DNA from: Todiramphus chloris collaris
Taxonomy: Eukaryota; Chordata; Aves; Coraciiformes; Alcedinidae
Length of the DNA: 64,000 nucleotides
Assembly (NCBI GenBank): GCA_025345505.1
Contig: JANVCC010000185.1
Span: forward strand, 3,464,500 to 3,528,499
Direction: 5' to 3'
Below are positions 14,901 to 29,229 of the stretch, one piece after another. Both the position numbers and the translations under genes were made by a program. The notes under the pieces were generated by a model, which saw only the letters and a list, made by a program, of their open reading frames with translations, did no database searches and was not told the DNA's origin. Within the stretch, counting starts at the first letter, position 1; the number at the start of each line of letters is the position of its first letter.

Positions 14901-17900
14901 GGGACTCCACCACTGCCCTAGGCAGCCTGGGCCAGCTCTTGACATTCCTTGGTGTCCTGTCACTTGTTCCACAGGAGAAGAGCCCAACCCCAGATGGTTC
15001 CAACCTCCTGTCAGGGAGTTGCTGAGAGCCAGGCCTCCCCTAAGTCTCCTTTTCTCCAGGCTGAACAACCCCAGGTCCCTCAGTTGCTCCCCATAAGCCT
15101 TGTGCTCTAGAACCTTCCCTTGACACATCATCACCGATGACCAAAAGTAGACAGAAGGATGGATAATCAGAGGCAACTTCAAAGAGAACCGGCTTCTTCC
15201 CTGCAACAACCTGTACAAGCAAACCCCAAAGCCAGGCTCTAGAGACCGAATGCTGGTGATGGTCCCTCCAGACAAGGGCCTCTCGTGCTTCTGCAGCAGC
15301 CTCCTGCGTGCCACATGCAGATGGTCAGAGCTGCTTCGGGGAAACTGAGGAAGGAAAGCAAAACGGTGCCTTCAAGGTCAGACAGACAAGAAGGATGCTC
15401 AGTACTCACTGCAACTCGAGATCCCTCAGTCCAGCTGACAAACAGGAGTTACCATCCCCAGCTTGGGCCCAGGCACAGCTCCAGCTCTCTGGTCAAGGGC
15501 AAACTCCCACCCAAAAGGGAGAGGACCCTCCCCTGGGAAGTACTTCAAGGCTTTGGGGTGGGTGGAAGCTAATTTGCAATCTCACCTGTTTCCCTTGTTT
15601 ATACCTTGGTCCCTCAGCCCCTCCAATTAGCATCCTCTCTGCAGGGGGGGAGGGAGCAAGCCTTGCCAGCAGAGATTTAACCCTTCCCACGCCAGAGAAG
15701 ATGTTCTGAGAGCAGAGCCAGGGAAATGCCCCCCTCTCCCCACACCCTGTAGCACGGTGGGTGTCTTTGCTCTCGGGGATGACTTCCTCAGCTGCAGAGC
15801 AGTTTGAGTAGCTGCCCTTCCCAGTTGGCTCCCACTGCTCAAGGCAATGCTGATTTTACAGGTTTGATCCAGAAGATGCCTTGCTCACCCAGACCTTCCT
15901 GAGGTGATTGTCCAGAAAGGAATTGTTTTCTTTTGCTTATTTTGACCCCCGAAGTTTAAGATTCTGCAAAGTGGCTGCTGATAAATGGTAATTCATTAAA
16001 CCTCCACAGCTCCATCACCTGCAACCATCTGCCCTCACCTTGAGCTCTGCCAACAGGAAGAAGGGTTGTCTACTCAACTGCAGCAGTTCCTAGGGATGCT
16101 TTAGGGCACACAGAATCATCTAATCTTTAGATCTTTATACATACATTTATACATGTACCTGTAGACAGCACCTTTGTCTCTTCCCCTGGATGTTCATCTG
16201 GAATAAACAGACAGTTTCCCTTGACAGTTGTTGGGTATTGGTGTTTATTGGTATATCTGCAGAGACTCCTGTAGTGAAGCTTCCACTAAGTCACAAGCAG
16301 GTAGATCACAAGGCCACTAATTGGGATTCCCTGGATGGCAGAGCAATGTGCTGAGCCCCGTCCCAGAGGTGTGCTGAGCTCTTGTGCAAGCACAACAGCC
16401 TGCATTAGTATTCCAGAGCAGCTCTGCTCATCCAAGTTTCCCTGGAATAATCACCTAGAACTGACCAATGAGTGGGTAACAGGGCCCAAGAAAAAATACA
16501 CTGGAAATGTGGAGGGATGTCTGATTTCTCCAACTTGCATTATAATCCTCCATCATACTTTATAATGACGAACCCTCTGGCTGTGTTTTCGCTCCTGAAA
16601 TATATTAACATCAGCTTCTTTGCCCAGTTCCAGGCATTAAAAGCACTGCTGGATTTTAACTGTAATCCTTGATGCAAAAGTGTAATCCAAGCAGGACTAG
16701 TATATGTGTGTATAACTGGCCAAAATACCAGATTAAAGGAGCAGCATCTGCCTCAAAACTGCCTTTGGAATTCCTGTGCCGTTCAGTGCAAGGAAATGAA
16801 ACGACTCCCTGGTTTAATTTTCATTTCAAACTAACCCAAATCCCCATTTCTCATCTTCTCCCTGAATTTTGAGGAGGATTACTGGAAACCTTTAGGACAT
16901 GCTCCCCATCCCCAGCACACAGGTACTCAGAGCCTGGGCTGGCTTTACAGTGGTGGGGACAGGGAGGGTCCCAGGCACCCCAGAGACACAAACCCCCCTT
17001 CCCCAGCCCTGCTCTCAATGGAGGGTGCAAAGAAAGGCACTGAAAAATCAGGGATTGGGTTTTTTTTGACACTTCCCCATTCCTCTCAGGTTTCAGATCG
17101 GCAGGAGGAGGGATGCGTGAGAAGCTCCTGGAGTTTGGGGAGGCTGCAGGACCAAGTGGAACAGCTTTCAGTTATCACAAGCCTCACACACAGTAATGAA
17201 AATAGCATCCTGCTGAGCTGCAGTTGCTACCAGCAAGGACAGCTTCCCAGAGCAGCCTGTGGTTTCCCTCCTGCGTGGCTGCGCATCCTGCCTACACCCA
17301 AACCACGCTGGGCTGCAGAGAAACAGATATGAAAGAGGACAAACTCCTTGAAGCAGAAGGAACAAGACTAATTTGCAGTGGCTGAAGATCTGGCTGCTGG
17401 GTGCCATGCTCTTGCTGGATCTGGACACTGGTGGCTGTTGCCTTGACCTTTAAGACTAGATGCCACCTTATGCTGGAGGCATTCATGCACAGCTTGGACA
17501 GCTCACCTTGGGAGGCATCAAGAGATTGCTCTGTCTGCTCCGGATTTACTTCTCCCAGCTCGGAGGTTGTAAATTGGAGCCTGAGAGCCAAGGTGCTTGG
17601 TTGCCTAAGCACACTGTCCAGCACGCCGTCCCAAACACCATCTCCTGTCGACAGAAAAAGGACCCATTTGCAGACTCTCACCACAACCACATCTTCTTGC
17701 CTGTGCTCCTCCTAGCACCCTCATTTGCAATTTTCACATGTTTCTGCTCTGTCTCCCTGGACCATAAATCATACACCCGAGAAAGGCAAGCTGGGCTGAC
17801 AGAAGACATCAGCAATAAGCCAGACAAGACAAGAGATACCATGGCAGCAGAAAACAGGACAGCACTTTAATAATAGCATCTATTTTATTTATCATGCAAT

Positions 17901-20253
17901 CTAAAAGTTCTCACTGTCTGTGTCTCACTACTCTGTGCCAGGGGATGGGAGGGACAGCTGGAACGTAATAAAAGCTGACCTGAGCTGTTGTGGGGAGCTC
18001 AAACAAGAGACAACTAAGAAAGAACCCAAAGATTAAAAAATAGTCTCAATAATACAGTTCTTCTGTTATTGCCTTGTCTTTCTCACACCTTTTGTGGCTG
18101 ATAGACACTGATCCAACATCACTGCTGGCTCTGCCTCCCTATTTGGGATTATCATCTGGGATGGGGTTCTTGGGTGTGCCTAATATTATGTGCACCGGGG
18201 CCAAATGAGTGTGAAATGCCACCACCCTGGTCTGTGTTACCTACCACATGGTGATCAGTGGGACCTACCACCAGCTTTGCCTGGGAGGAGATGACAACCC
18301 CGAGTGCTTTGCAATGACAATCAGACTCCTCAGGCTTACAAACCTCCCTGGAAGGATGTGCCACGCGTCGTCCTAGACGTACTTGTCCAAAGTGTTGTCC
18401 TTCCTTGAGCTGTGCCTCTGCCAGGCACACAGCAAAGTGGAACAGGACCTTCTAAATATAGAGGGGTTTTAATGGCTGCAAGAGGTGAAAATATCCCGGA
18501 TCCATTTATCTTTGCAAGAGAGCACCATGGGGACTTCATAATTAAACTGTGCACATCCAGTTGCTATGGAGCTTTTACAGGTGCCTGTATCCATCATCCA
18601 GAGGAAAATGGGTCAGCGTAGCTATCCGCACTCACCAGTTCCCAGCTCTGGTTCCGCCCTCGTAGACCAGTGCTTGAGCTCATTACATTGGTGGAAGTGG
18701 TCTCTGTTTGCACCAGCAGCCAGGTTTGGGTTTGAGCAGGACCCTCATGGGTCCTCAGCAGCAGCATTTTGTAGTTCCCAGTCTCACATCCATAACATGG
18801 CTAAGCCCCTGGGAATCTCCACTATATCACAGCAATGTGGTTACTCTAAATTCAAGCCTTGCAAGGGCCCATTAGAAAATCTGGCTTAACTTTTTCTTAT
18901 CTTCAGTAGTGTCAGTCCCAATTTATGGAGACAAGAAAAAGCAGAAGAAAAGCCAGCCTTGCTGGAGACCAGAGTGCAGGCTGGTTGCTGTTTCTTTCCT
19001 TCATTCTCCAGCCATAAAATCCTGATTTCAATTTTAAACAGGGATGCTCTTCCTGGAGGTGGCCTTTCTCTACTTATCTTAATTTCCTGTGAAAAAAAAA
19101 GTCAAGAGCCCTGCCACCCTGTGAGTGACCCTTTGGAACAGTTGGTATTACAAATAAAATACATCCCAGGCACTTCCTTCAAACTGCTTTGGGAAATCTC
19201 CGTGTGTTTCTCGATCACCTTTAACTAGGTTTACGTAAAAGGTCAGAGCAGCTGTGTCCTCCCTAGATCCAGAAGAGGAAAAGCCAGAGTAGACAGCTGA
19301 GCAGCTGTCCTCAAGGTGGTTTTGACCTTATCAGATGTAGGCAATGTAGGAAAGCACATTAAAAAAAATATTGCTGGTGCAATTAGGCAGATGCCTCTGA
19401 GACTGGGACGGTGAAAACTCCTGCACAGCCAGCATGGGCTGGTGACGTGGGCTGGAGCAGCATCACCTCCGAAAACTGTCAAGCAAAGGAAAGCAGAGGG
19501 GTATGTGCATAGATTAAAGGTTTAATTATAATCTCCCACCCCCCTGTTTGGAGCAGACAGAGGGACACGTTATTATGACTCACAGTCAATGCAAGAATTT
19601 TTCGGTCTTCTTTTTTTTTTAAACCAGTCAAACCACTGGAGATGATTAGAGCTTTGCTGTCTCAAATATATGGTTCTTGGCAGGCAAGGTCATCCCAGGA
19701 GCCAGCTACATCCAGGAAGGGACAGTCACCTCCTCCTGGGTACTGCCTGTCACAAGGACCAGCTTCTTTGGGGCAGGATGGGACCAACATGGTCCCTTCT
19801 TACAGTTGGCTCATGTCAACCTCAGGAAATTGGTAGCACCATGGAAGCCCTAATGAGCACCATGTGCAGAAAGGGGGACACCCAGGGATTCCTTTTCTCA
19901 CAAACACCCAAAGCTCCCAAGGGGGTAATTTATAAACCTCATTATGCCATCAAAACAAATTGGCTGGGTGCTTCAGCACGCTACAGCTCATCTCACAACA
20001 AAGGCCTCTTGCGGGATGTTCACAGCAAGAGCTTGAAGAGGAAAAAGGCTGTAAAAAATACTGGTGGATAGTTCTATGGTGAGGAGAGACTTCCACAGGG
20101 AAGAGACTATGCTTGTGTACATCCAGCAGCCAGGGAGACACGACCCAGCCTCAGCCACCTTCTCAGGCTGAGAAAACAACCCTGAGCAATCACCAGCAGT
20201 TTGCAAAGCCAAGGGAGATGCTGGGAGGCAGGGCAGAGGGATGAAAAGCTGAC
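11975..20253. other. Gene-free flank, part 2
   Basis: Apart from the CR1 copy at 14765-15120 I see no supported feature. Frames of up to about 150 codons overlap that CR1 or are chance. Confidence 0.75.
14765..15120 (-). repeat. CR1 LINE 3' end
   Basis: This is a CR1 tail in minus orientation: GGATCACAGGACCATTTGG, TTGGAAGAGACCTTTCAGAT, GAGTCCAACC, GGGGACTCCACCACTGCC and the TCCAGGCTGAACAACCCC block are all in order. It is about 355 bases and 5'-truncated. Confidence 0.9.
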
Positions 20254-20644
20254 AGCTGGGGTTGTTCAGCCTGGAGATGAGAAGATTCCAGGGAGACCTT
20301 CTTGGGACCTTTCAGGGCTTCAAGGGGCCTGTCAGAAAGATGGGGACAGACTTTTGAGCAGGGCCTGTTGGGACAGGACAAAGGGTGATGGGTTTAAACT
20401 AAAAGAGGGAAATTTATACTGGAGAGAAGGAAGAAATTTTTTACACTGAGGGTGTCAAGACCCTGGCCCAGGCTGCCCAGAGAGGTGGTCGCTGTCCCAT
20501 CCCTGGAACCATTGCAGGGGAGGTTGACCAGGGCTCTGAGCAACCTGCTGTAGGTGCAGATGCCCCTGCTCCCTGCAGGGGAGAGGAGGATTGGACTAGC
20601 TGAGCTTTAAAGGTCCCTTCCCACCCAAACCATTCTGATTCTCT
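20254..20644 (+). repeat. CR1 LINE 3' end
   Basis: Plus orientation: GGGGTTGTTCAGCCTGGAGA, GGACAGACTTTTGAGCAGG, GGACAAAGGGTGATGGG, GGCCCAGGCTGCCCAGAGAG, AAAGGTCCCTTCCCACCC and CATTCTGATTCT at the end. About 390 bases, moderately diverged. Confidence 0.9.
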
Positions 20645-23600
20645 TCGCAGGGGGAGCCCCTGCAGCCCCCTCCCAAAACTGTGATGTTTAAAAAAAAAAT
20701 TCCAACTAATTCCCAAAGCCAATTCTGGGCTCTTGTTAGCACACTCCTCACTCCTGCTCAGGGGTTAATCCAGGATCTGGCCACTTTCTGACCAAAATTC
20801 AAAGTCCACTTAAAAAAAAAGACTGGTGCTGTGCGGTCACATCAGCTTTGCCATTAGTCCTGGAGGGTGCTGGCAATTAAAGCAGCACTGGCAATTACTT
20901 GTTCGCTGTTCCTGTTGGACTTGATGTTGGCTTTCACTTTCTCCTGGAAAAGGGATGCAGACCACACGCACCCGTTGAGGATTTGGAGGGTTATCAAAGA
21001 GGTGGGGTACCTGAGGCACAGATGAACTGCAGAGAAAAAAGAAAATTACCTAATTTTTAATGTAAAAGCTAATACTGCAACAAAATAAAATAAATAAGCT
21101 ATTCTTTGATATTTTTTAAACAAAGGGGTAGTCCCAGAGGTGAGCTCCAGCCCTGCTGGAGAAGGGAAAAAGCACACTGTGCATTTCTGAGATCTTCCCG
21201 TGCTGTTCTGTGCTCCTGAGGTTATACCTTGTACATTTATTTATATACTGGCGACTTAATTAGATGTTCCTTTGTCTCAAGTGGCAGCGAGATGAATCAG
21301 CACTCTCCATACGTGTGCGAGGTCTCTGCTCCTGGCAGCCCCAGCTCTCCAAAAAGCTACAGCAGGGAAAGGTGGCTGGGGGGCTGCACTCACCCCATGC
21401 CCAGGACCCCGGCCCCAAGCCCCCAGCGTTACGTTTCCTCAACGTGCCTTTGACAGTGTTGCCACCAGCAGGTACCCTCACGCTGCCAGTCGCATCTCAG
21501 GCTGGAGGAACCCAAGCACTGATGTGTCCCTGAGGGTGATGGGCTCCCTCGGGGGCAAAGGAGGGGTGTGTGAGAGGAGCTGGTCCTGCCTCTCCCTCCT
21601 CTCTCATCTGAGGGACTCACCCTAGGTCAACTGGAGCTTATGTTGTTGCAACTTGTCAGGCAGAAGAGACAGAAAGGAGGTGAAAAGCCTTCTTGTGATT
21701 AACCTTTTTTGTTTGGGGTTTTTTTTTTTTTCCCCTGCCTTTTCTGGTTATTCCAGAAGAGAGTGGTTCCCCCTGTCCCACATGTCACTCCAGCCCTAGG
21801 AGTGCCAGGCAATCACCTTTCAGCACAAGCAACGCCTCATCAAGGATCTACTCTTTGCAGAGCTGAAGTAATTTATCCAACCCCCCATCAGCAAATTGAG
21901 ACAAGCCCCTGCAAGCACAGGGGTCTGGGGGCATCAGCACCCAGCTCAACCAATCCAGCCCAGCTGGTCAGGACACAACCTGCAAAGCTGCCCTAAGGAC
22001 CCGGGTGAGATGAAGCCAGGGGACATTTGGGTCCTGAGAGGTGCTGAGCTGGGCAGTGGGTGGAAGGAAGCCCCATCTCCCCCAGGCAGCCTCTAAGGGT
22101 GGCCCATCGCCCAGCACGTGTCGATGCAGTCGGTGCGAAGGGCCCCCGACTTCTACGCTGTTTTAGCCAAATTGGTTTTCTTTCCTGGCAGAAGAACTGG
22201 TCTCTTGCTGTTTTATAAGCTGAGCCCACATGGTCATGTTCAAAGGGATGCAAGTCTGGATGACAAAGTTTCCCACGTTTCCCCCAGTATCTGGCTTCAT
22301 TTTTCATCAATGTTTTCATACAACGTTGCCAATATCACATTATAAAGGCGACGCGTGACTCTGTCAGCCAGATGCCTGAGCTCCAGCACGTTCATTTGCA
22401 ACCAGTAATTCCTCCTGGCTCAGGAGAGGTGTTGCCCACCCAATTCCTGTGCTGAGAGTGAAGCGTGAAGCAGGTGCTGATGACCAGGGTATGGTGCAGG
22501 ATGCAACGATTCCTCCCGGCTCTCTCTTGCTGTCACTCGGGCGGGATTTTTCACTAGCAGATGGGAGTGGGTTGCAGCATTATCTGATTGCTACCTATTT
22601 ATGGCAGTCTCACAATATTCTGTTCCACCAGGGCAAGAAGCCATTTGCAGGGGGTTGGACATGTGAGTGGGAAGTCGTTATGAGTCTTTTCTTCAGCCCA
22701 GTGATTATGCAAGAGGAGATGAAGTGTCCGACCTGCAGCATTTGGCTGGAGGTCTGTCCTGCAGAGACAGGTCTGTTAGGGGTGTACCATTCCTCAGCAG
22801 TGGCTGGTTGGACGTGGTGTCCTGCCCATGGACAGAGGTGACAAACCACCCTCTTACCCCCAGCCCAGCTTCCATGTGCCTGCATTGCTCAGCTCTTCAC
22901 AGGAACTGTAATCTTCTCCTCTCTCCTTGTAGACCTCAACTTGCTGCCAGACTTCGCTCCTCCAAGCGCAGCTGGCTTTAGTGCTTGGAGCTAGCCTCTT
23001 TGCATCTGTATTTTAGGGAGAAATTGTGATTTAGCAAGGAAAAACACAGAAGGAAAGCCTGGCTAACCTTGCACTGTGCCCAATGCCTGCTGAATTCCCC
23101 TTATGAACCAGCCTTCCTCAAGCCAGCAGCTCCATTACAAAGAGTGAAATGGCTCCCCAGGGTAAAAGCTCCTAAAATAATAAGAGGATTAAGTAGGAAT
23201 GGGGCTTCCCAGGCCTTTGCGTGTCTCTGGCTGTCTCCTGCACCCCCAGCCCAACCACTGAGCCCCGTTGCCTGCAGGAGCAGCCCTGGCCATGCTGGAA
23301 AGTGGTCGGGAGGATTCAGCAGGGACTTGCCTGGCTCAGAGCCACGATGCCTTGGGAGAGGGTGTCGGAGCAAACTTCTCCCTGTACCTGGGGCTGCTGG
23401 CGTTATTACTTCCACAGCAGAGACAACCTGATTTATTGAAGCTTTTTTTTTTTATTTCCCAGAGGTTCATCCAGGGCTGTATGTGTAGGGAAGATAAACT
23501 GTCTCATTATTGCCCTGATCTCTAATCATGTCACATTTTCGGTCGCTCTGCAGTGATGGTGACATGTCGGCGGTTTTGGTCTGCTCTGATGCGAGGATAA

Positions 23601-23691
23601 AAACAAAAAGAGGGAAAAGAGAAAGGGGAGCAAATACAAGTGTGATACTAACTCCAAAATAACACCGCCCTGGCCACTTCTTGAAGACCAG

Positions 23692-23705
23692 CACACACAC
23701 ACACA
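23692..23705. repeat. (CA)7 microsatellite
   Basis: A pure CA dinucleotide run of 14 bases. Confidence 0.85.
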
Positions 23706-25180
23706 TGACTCCTCAGGTCAGAGGCATCACTAGAGGCAGCGTGATGGCAGCGTGTGATGCTATCTGTGTGCATAAAGGAAATTTTGGGGGTTCTGAATGG
23801 CACGTGCACCCTCCCAGCTCTGCCTGCTCTGGGCTGCGTGCCCACAGTGAAGGGAGATTGCTCACCCCTGGAAAAGACCTCTGCTGCTCACAGCATCCAC
23901 CATAGGAAGTCCTGAGCAGGGGCAGCTCAGGCTTCTAAAGGCTCCAGGGATCTTATTCCACTTTGCAGAATTAAAACAGGAATTGTGGCTTTTTTTTCTC
24001 CCTCCACATAGCAAGGTGACACACAGAAAGCAGGGAAAACCCCCTGAAATGAGCTAACCACCTTGAAGTTAGAAGGGTGCTCACGGAGAAGCCTTTTATC
24101 CATTCCAGTGATGAATTCCCACACTTACAAGCACGCTGCTGTAACACGTCTGGTCCTTCTCAGCCCCAGCAGGAATTTCCCTTCCAACTGCAGCATCTCC
24201 TCCTCGGGCTGGGGATGCTCAGGGCTGCAAGATGGGGCCATGCAGAGTCCTCCGCAGATCTCGAAGTGCAGGGACACGGGCTGAGCATCGCTGCAGGCTG
24301 TGAACCTTTGATTACAGGGACTCTTCACTACCTGCCTGCAAGATGGTGCTTGATATGTAGGGCAAAAATTCCACTGAAAGCACTTGGGTTTTTCAGGCTG
24401 TCATTAAGCAAGGGAATAATATGACCAGATGCTCTGGAAAGAGACTGCTGGATTCATCAGTGAACAACAGAGAAGCCGTAATGATTAAACATATTAGATA
24501 GTGAAAGACAACAGAGGATTAATTTCAGCACTTAATTAGAGTACCTCTAATCTTCTCCTTCATCACTATTTTCCTTCTCTTTCCTTGCCTGGTTTGTCCA
24601 CATGTGCTTCCAGAGAGCATCCTTCAGGGAAGAGGGAGGTGTGAGATATGCCAATGTTTATTTTAACAGCTCCTTTTTTAGGGCTTTGCTGTGAACACGC
24701 TCCTCCTGTTGAACGGGCTTGTTGCTATGGGATAAAGTGATCCAAGTTCCCCAGTTTTGTAGTTTTTCTCCTCTCTGCTGACACGCAGCTCTCATTCCGT
24801 GCTGAAGGACACCCTGGGGTGAGCTCCCCAGGCATCGGTGCCCTGGCTGCACGGTCCCATGGGGTGTCTCTACCCTGCACCTCCATTCTCTTCCAGGGAA
24901 TTAATTAGCTGCAAACAATTTTGTGCCTTCATGGAGTTTCAGCTGCAAATGGGTTGAAACCAAAACCACGGAGTGGTCTGGGCCCCTGTGCCAAGCAGGC
25001 AGAGCCTGCAGTGCCCAAGGAGCCAGCCCTGTGAGGGTCGAGGCAGGTTCTTGACGTAACACAGCCCTCACGATCTTGATTTAGCAGGCAGAAATGACAA
25101 TATTAATACTGCATTTAATATTTAAAATGCATAACATATTAGAGCAGCACTATGAACTATCAGGTTGGGCAGGCTGTTTC

Positions 25181-25197
25181 CAGCAGCAGCAGCAGCA
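25181..25197. repeat. (CAG)n trinucleotide run
   Basis: Five uninterrupted CAG units in non-coding sequence, followed by CAA. Confidence 0.85.
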
Positions 25198-25935
25198 AGC
25201 ATCACACAACTCCTGGCACAGTCCATTAGATAGCATCACCCCTAGGATGAATTTCTTCCTGACCCTTAGCTGACAACCATTGCTCGCCTCGGCGCATGAG
25301 GGTTGATTGCCCTTCCGCAGGTTTTATCCCATCTGCTTTAACTGCTGAGGCTATTTTTGTGCTGAAGGCTGGAACATTTTCCAGCTCTTTATCCCAGATT
25401 TGTGCGTGCCGGGGGCAGCGGGGCCGGGGTTCCTCACCCTGGCTCCCAGCCGGGGCTGGGCATCGCCGTGCTGCTCGCTGCTGTAATGAGCAGGAGAGTG
25501 AACATCTGGCAGCCACAGCACAGCTTCTATTCGCTCCCATTATGATAACACAGTAACGATGGCTGGTAATTAAAAGTCTGACAGTTTTTCCCGTGCAAAC
25601 CACCAGTTTATCGAGTTTTTTTGAAAGAAAGTGTAATGGCTAAAATCTGGGCGCAGAGCCCTGCGCATTTAGAACAGCTTCCCCTCCTCTGCCTTCCTTC
25701 AGCAGTGGCTCTGCTCCAAGCACCTGCACTCAAAAGGTGCCTGTGTCCATAACACGGCAGGTACTTTGGGATGCTCGGCAGAAATTTAGGATCACCTCCT
25801 TCAGAACACCCCGTATTTCCAGAGGCTGGTTTCCTTCCTAGGGACCAGCAGGGTTTTGAACCTAAAATCTGCAGAGGAAAACCAGTGCCCAGCCCTGTAT
25901 CCAGCAAGAAGACAGATGCTCAGACCTGGCCTGGT

Positions 25936-25951
25936 ATCATCATCATCATCA
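25936..25951. repeat. (ATC)n trinucleotide run
   Basis: Five ATC units in non-coding sequence. Confidence 0.85.
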
Positions 25952-28900
25952 CTGCTGCCAATCACCACAGCTGTAGCAGAGGATAGCAGCAGCCCTGTTC
26001 TGTTCCATTCACAAGTCCCAGACACCTCTGGCCACTACTGCATCAGTGATTTGGGATGATTCTTTCTGCCCTTTCAGGGGAAATGACAAGAAAGAAGGAA
26101 TGCAGAAGTTTGGAAACATTCCTCAGCTCCTGTCTGAGCTCTTCAATGTACCACGCAGCCTGGGCGTTCACAGCTGAATGCTGCCAGCTCCTGAGCAATG
26201 TTTGCAGGAGGAAATCTTGCTTGACACCACAGATATTTGTGCTCAAAGACAGTGGGCCTAACCTAACACCTTTTCTTCAGGCAAACTCCTCCCAGACTGC
26301 AGGACTCACTCACCCAAGTCTCATTTCTTAGAGCGCTGCCTAAACCTCAGCTCCCAGAGCCACCCCGTGTTCCCCAGATGGTCCCTTCAGAAAGCCAGTC
26401 CCAGGTGACCCCACACTTGTGCTTGCCCATCCTGCTAGTCATGCAAAGCAAAGTCAAATGCCACCAGTATATTTTCCCTGGACCTTGCTCCCACAGCTGC
26501 CTGCCCGGTGCTCATGGCCAGGATCAGTGGCAAATTTATTCTCAGCTGCCTCTTTAAAATCCCAGCACAGTGGCTTCACATTGCAGAATTGCAATGAAAT
26601 TTTAATTTAATGCCTCTTTCAAAAGGGGACCTCCCCAAGTTAAGGTCAACCCCTCCAAGTGACCCTTCGCAGCCACAGTATGTCTATTTTATTATGGCAT
26701 GCCATGGCCAATTTGACGGGAAAAGGAGACTGCTCAGGCCACAGAGAGGAAATGCTTTAACATTCATTCAAAGTGACAGTGCCCTAGTGCAATAGGACTG
26801 GTAAATACTAAATTGCCACAGATGGCAGATTTATGTTTCCTTTCCCCAAGGTCCCTTGCCTGCGTTGCTGGGACTTGCTGTGCGTGTTTGAGGAAGGACC
26901 CACATTGCTGCTGCAGGTGCCAAGCTGCTTGTAGACACCTTTTATTTTTTTTTTGGTAGCCAGGTGCTCAGAAAGTGCAAAAATAGGAAAGTATGCACAG
27001 AAGGGCATGGAAAAGTGATCCTGAAAGTGATGAGGTCTTTAAAAGTCAGAGGAGAGCGAGCTCAGCCCTTATCTGTCAAGACAGAGATGATTCACTACAA
27101 AGGAGCCCCAAAGCTTGGAGGATGCTGAGGACCAGGAGGGAAGCAGCAGCCTATGGACCAACGCAGGAGCACAGTGGCTGGAGGTGATGCCGAGTGTCTG
27201 AGCTGCTGCTCTCCTTTCCACACCAAAGCTATTTCTCAGGGTCACTTCTGCCTTCTCTTGGAGGATGGCAAAACTACGAAGCCACCAGCGCCCAGAGTAA
27301 CCATGGCTGCCTGCACAGCAAATTCCTTATGTAATCCCTCCTTTGCATTCCCCTTTTCATTCTTTTTTTGGTTTTATTTGACAGATTTGCTTATAAAACA
27401 GCGTGGGAATACAAATGACATGTTCAATACAGATCAGCTCATGGCTTTACAACATCCCAAAGAACATAAGTACCATATTATCACAAGTTCCTTGGCACAA
27501 GCTGAGAACAAAAGCCCAGCACACGTCGCTTCGGCACAGTGCTGTTTGTCGTGGCTTGACAGATCCCTCCTTCCAGCTCTGCCACACACCAAACCTGCTT
27601 CCCCTTGGTGATACGTGTCCTCCTGTAATGATTATACAACAGAGTCCTAATGTCCATGACCCTATGCAGCCTGGTGGACCTGGGGACTATTTACCTGGAG
27701 GAAGAAGCTGTTTGGGGTTAGTTGAATCTCTCTGTGAGCAGATGCCTGTCCTGCTGCAGAAAAGCTGCATCCCTCCTTTATACTCAGATGCAATGTGAAG
27801 TTGGCCATCCCTTCCAAATGGCTTGGGAACCCTTTGTAAGAGGTTTTAAGCAAATCACTTAATCCCTCTCCAGGTCAGCAGAGCCACTGCTTCTCCCTTT
27901 GCTTCATGTTGGCTCCGCAAATTTTAGAAAGAGCTCAGTCCTGGTCTTGTCAATTGGCCATTCACCTCCTCATTTTTTTGGCCACCTCTGTAGATCAGAT
28001 CATAGACCTGAGGGACCCAGGAGAAACCCATGCAGCTCTGTGCTTCATAGATGAAACCTATTTTTCTTCCCTGTTCATAGCTGTTATCTGCACTCCACTC
28101 CTCCAGCTAACAGCTTGCACAATACAGCGGATATAATCCATGCCCATCTGGCTTTTCTTTATTTGCAATGGCCTGATCCTGCAACATGCTCTTGAGAGGA
28201 GCTGAGCCTTGCTAACTCCTTTTTCACCCCAGCAGAAGCTGAGGGTCTCAGCACCCTACTGTCATCTGTTAGGAACATATCCAAGGTAAATTGTTGTAAA
28301 GATGGACACATACATTTGTTTTCACAGTGCTGTGAAAGTGGAGTTATTAGGAAATCAGCCTATAATTGCCCTCTTAATGATTCTTACTCTTCTGCACTCA
28401 TTCAGAGACAGTCTCTCTTGTATCAGGTAGAAAAAGAGCAGCTTCATTGACATGGTTTATGACTTTATTAAAACCAAGGATTTTATATTAATAACTCTCA
28501 GCCCTTCAGCTATATTTCCCCAGTGAAGGAAGTGTGTGTATTGGTGTAGGTCCAAGGCAATTTGTAAACACAAAGTATTAAAAGGCTCAACAATTCTAAA
28601 AAGTTTTAATTGGAAACTCAACAAATTGCTTCGCAACAACTTAATGCTTCAATATGGAGCTCTCAGATAATGAGGAGCTAATTAAGGGGCCAGGATTCAT
28701 TTTTTTATGATAACTGTCTCCATATGGGCTCCGCATTCCGTGCTTGCAGAACTAATGAAGGTCAGAGAAGTAACAGCAAAGGAAGAAAGGGAAGTTTTTA
28801 GCTCTCGGTGTTGTGCCGATGCTAAGCAACAGTCAGTATTTCTGCCCGGGTTTTAGGCCAGGTGCTGAGTGAACTTCACTTCATTCAAGAGGACAAGCCC

Positions 28901-29229
28901 GTGTGAGCACTGTCACAGCTCTCAGCTGCATTTCCCAGCCCACTGCTGCTCCCCGTGGGCTTTGCCACCTCTGAGGGAAGGATGAGCTGCATTTCTGTAG
29001 CAACCCTGGAAGCCAGGCTTTCCTCTGAGCACAAAACCAGTTCCATGCTTTGCTAGACATGACCTAGGGAATGACAGAACTATGATGGTGCTGAGGTGCA
29101 GGGAGCTGCTCTGCCCGTGGTCTGAGCTGGCCAGACACACAGCCAGGCTGGCAGGAGGCTCAGAGCTCTGTTCACACCCTACCAACCCTGTTCTGTGTTC
29201 AGCCCATACCCAGAGCTATGATCTATGCT

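Larger units (their letters stand above)
20645..29229. other. Gene-free flank, part 3
   Basis: Only short simple repeats (23692, 25181, 25936) and homopolymer tracts. No exon with paired splice sites and protein similarity was recognised. Confidence 0.7.

Noticed and set aside
14859-15314. 151-codon minus-strand frame
   Set aside because: Most of it is the non-coding 3' part of a CR1 LINE.
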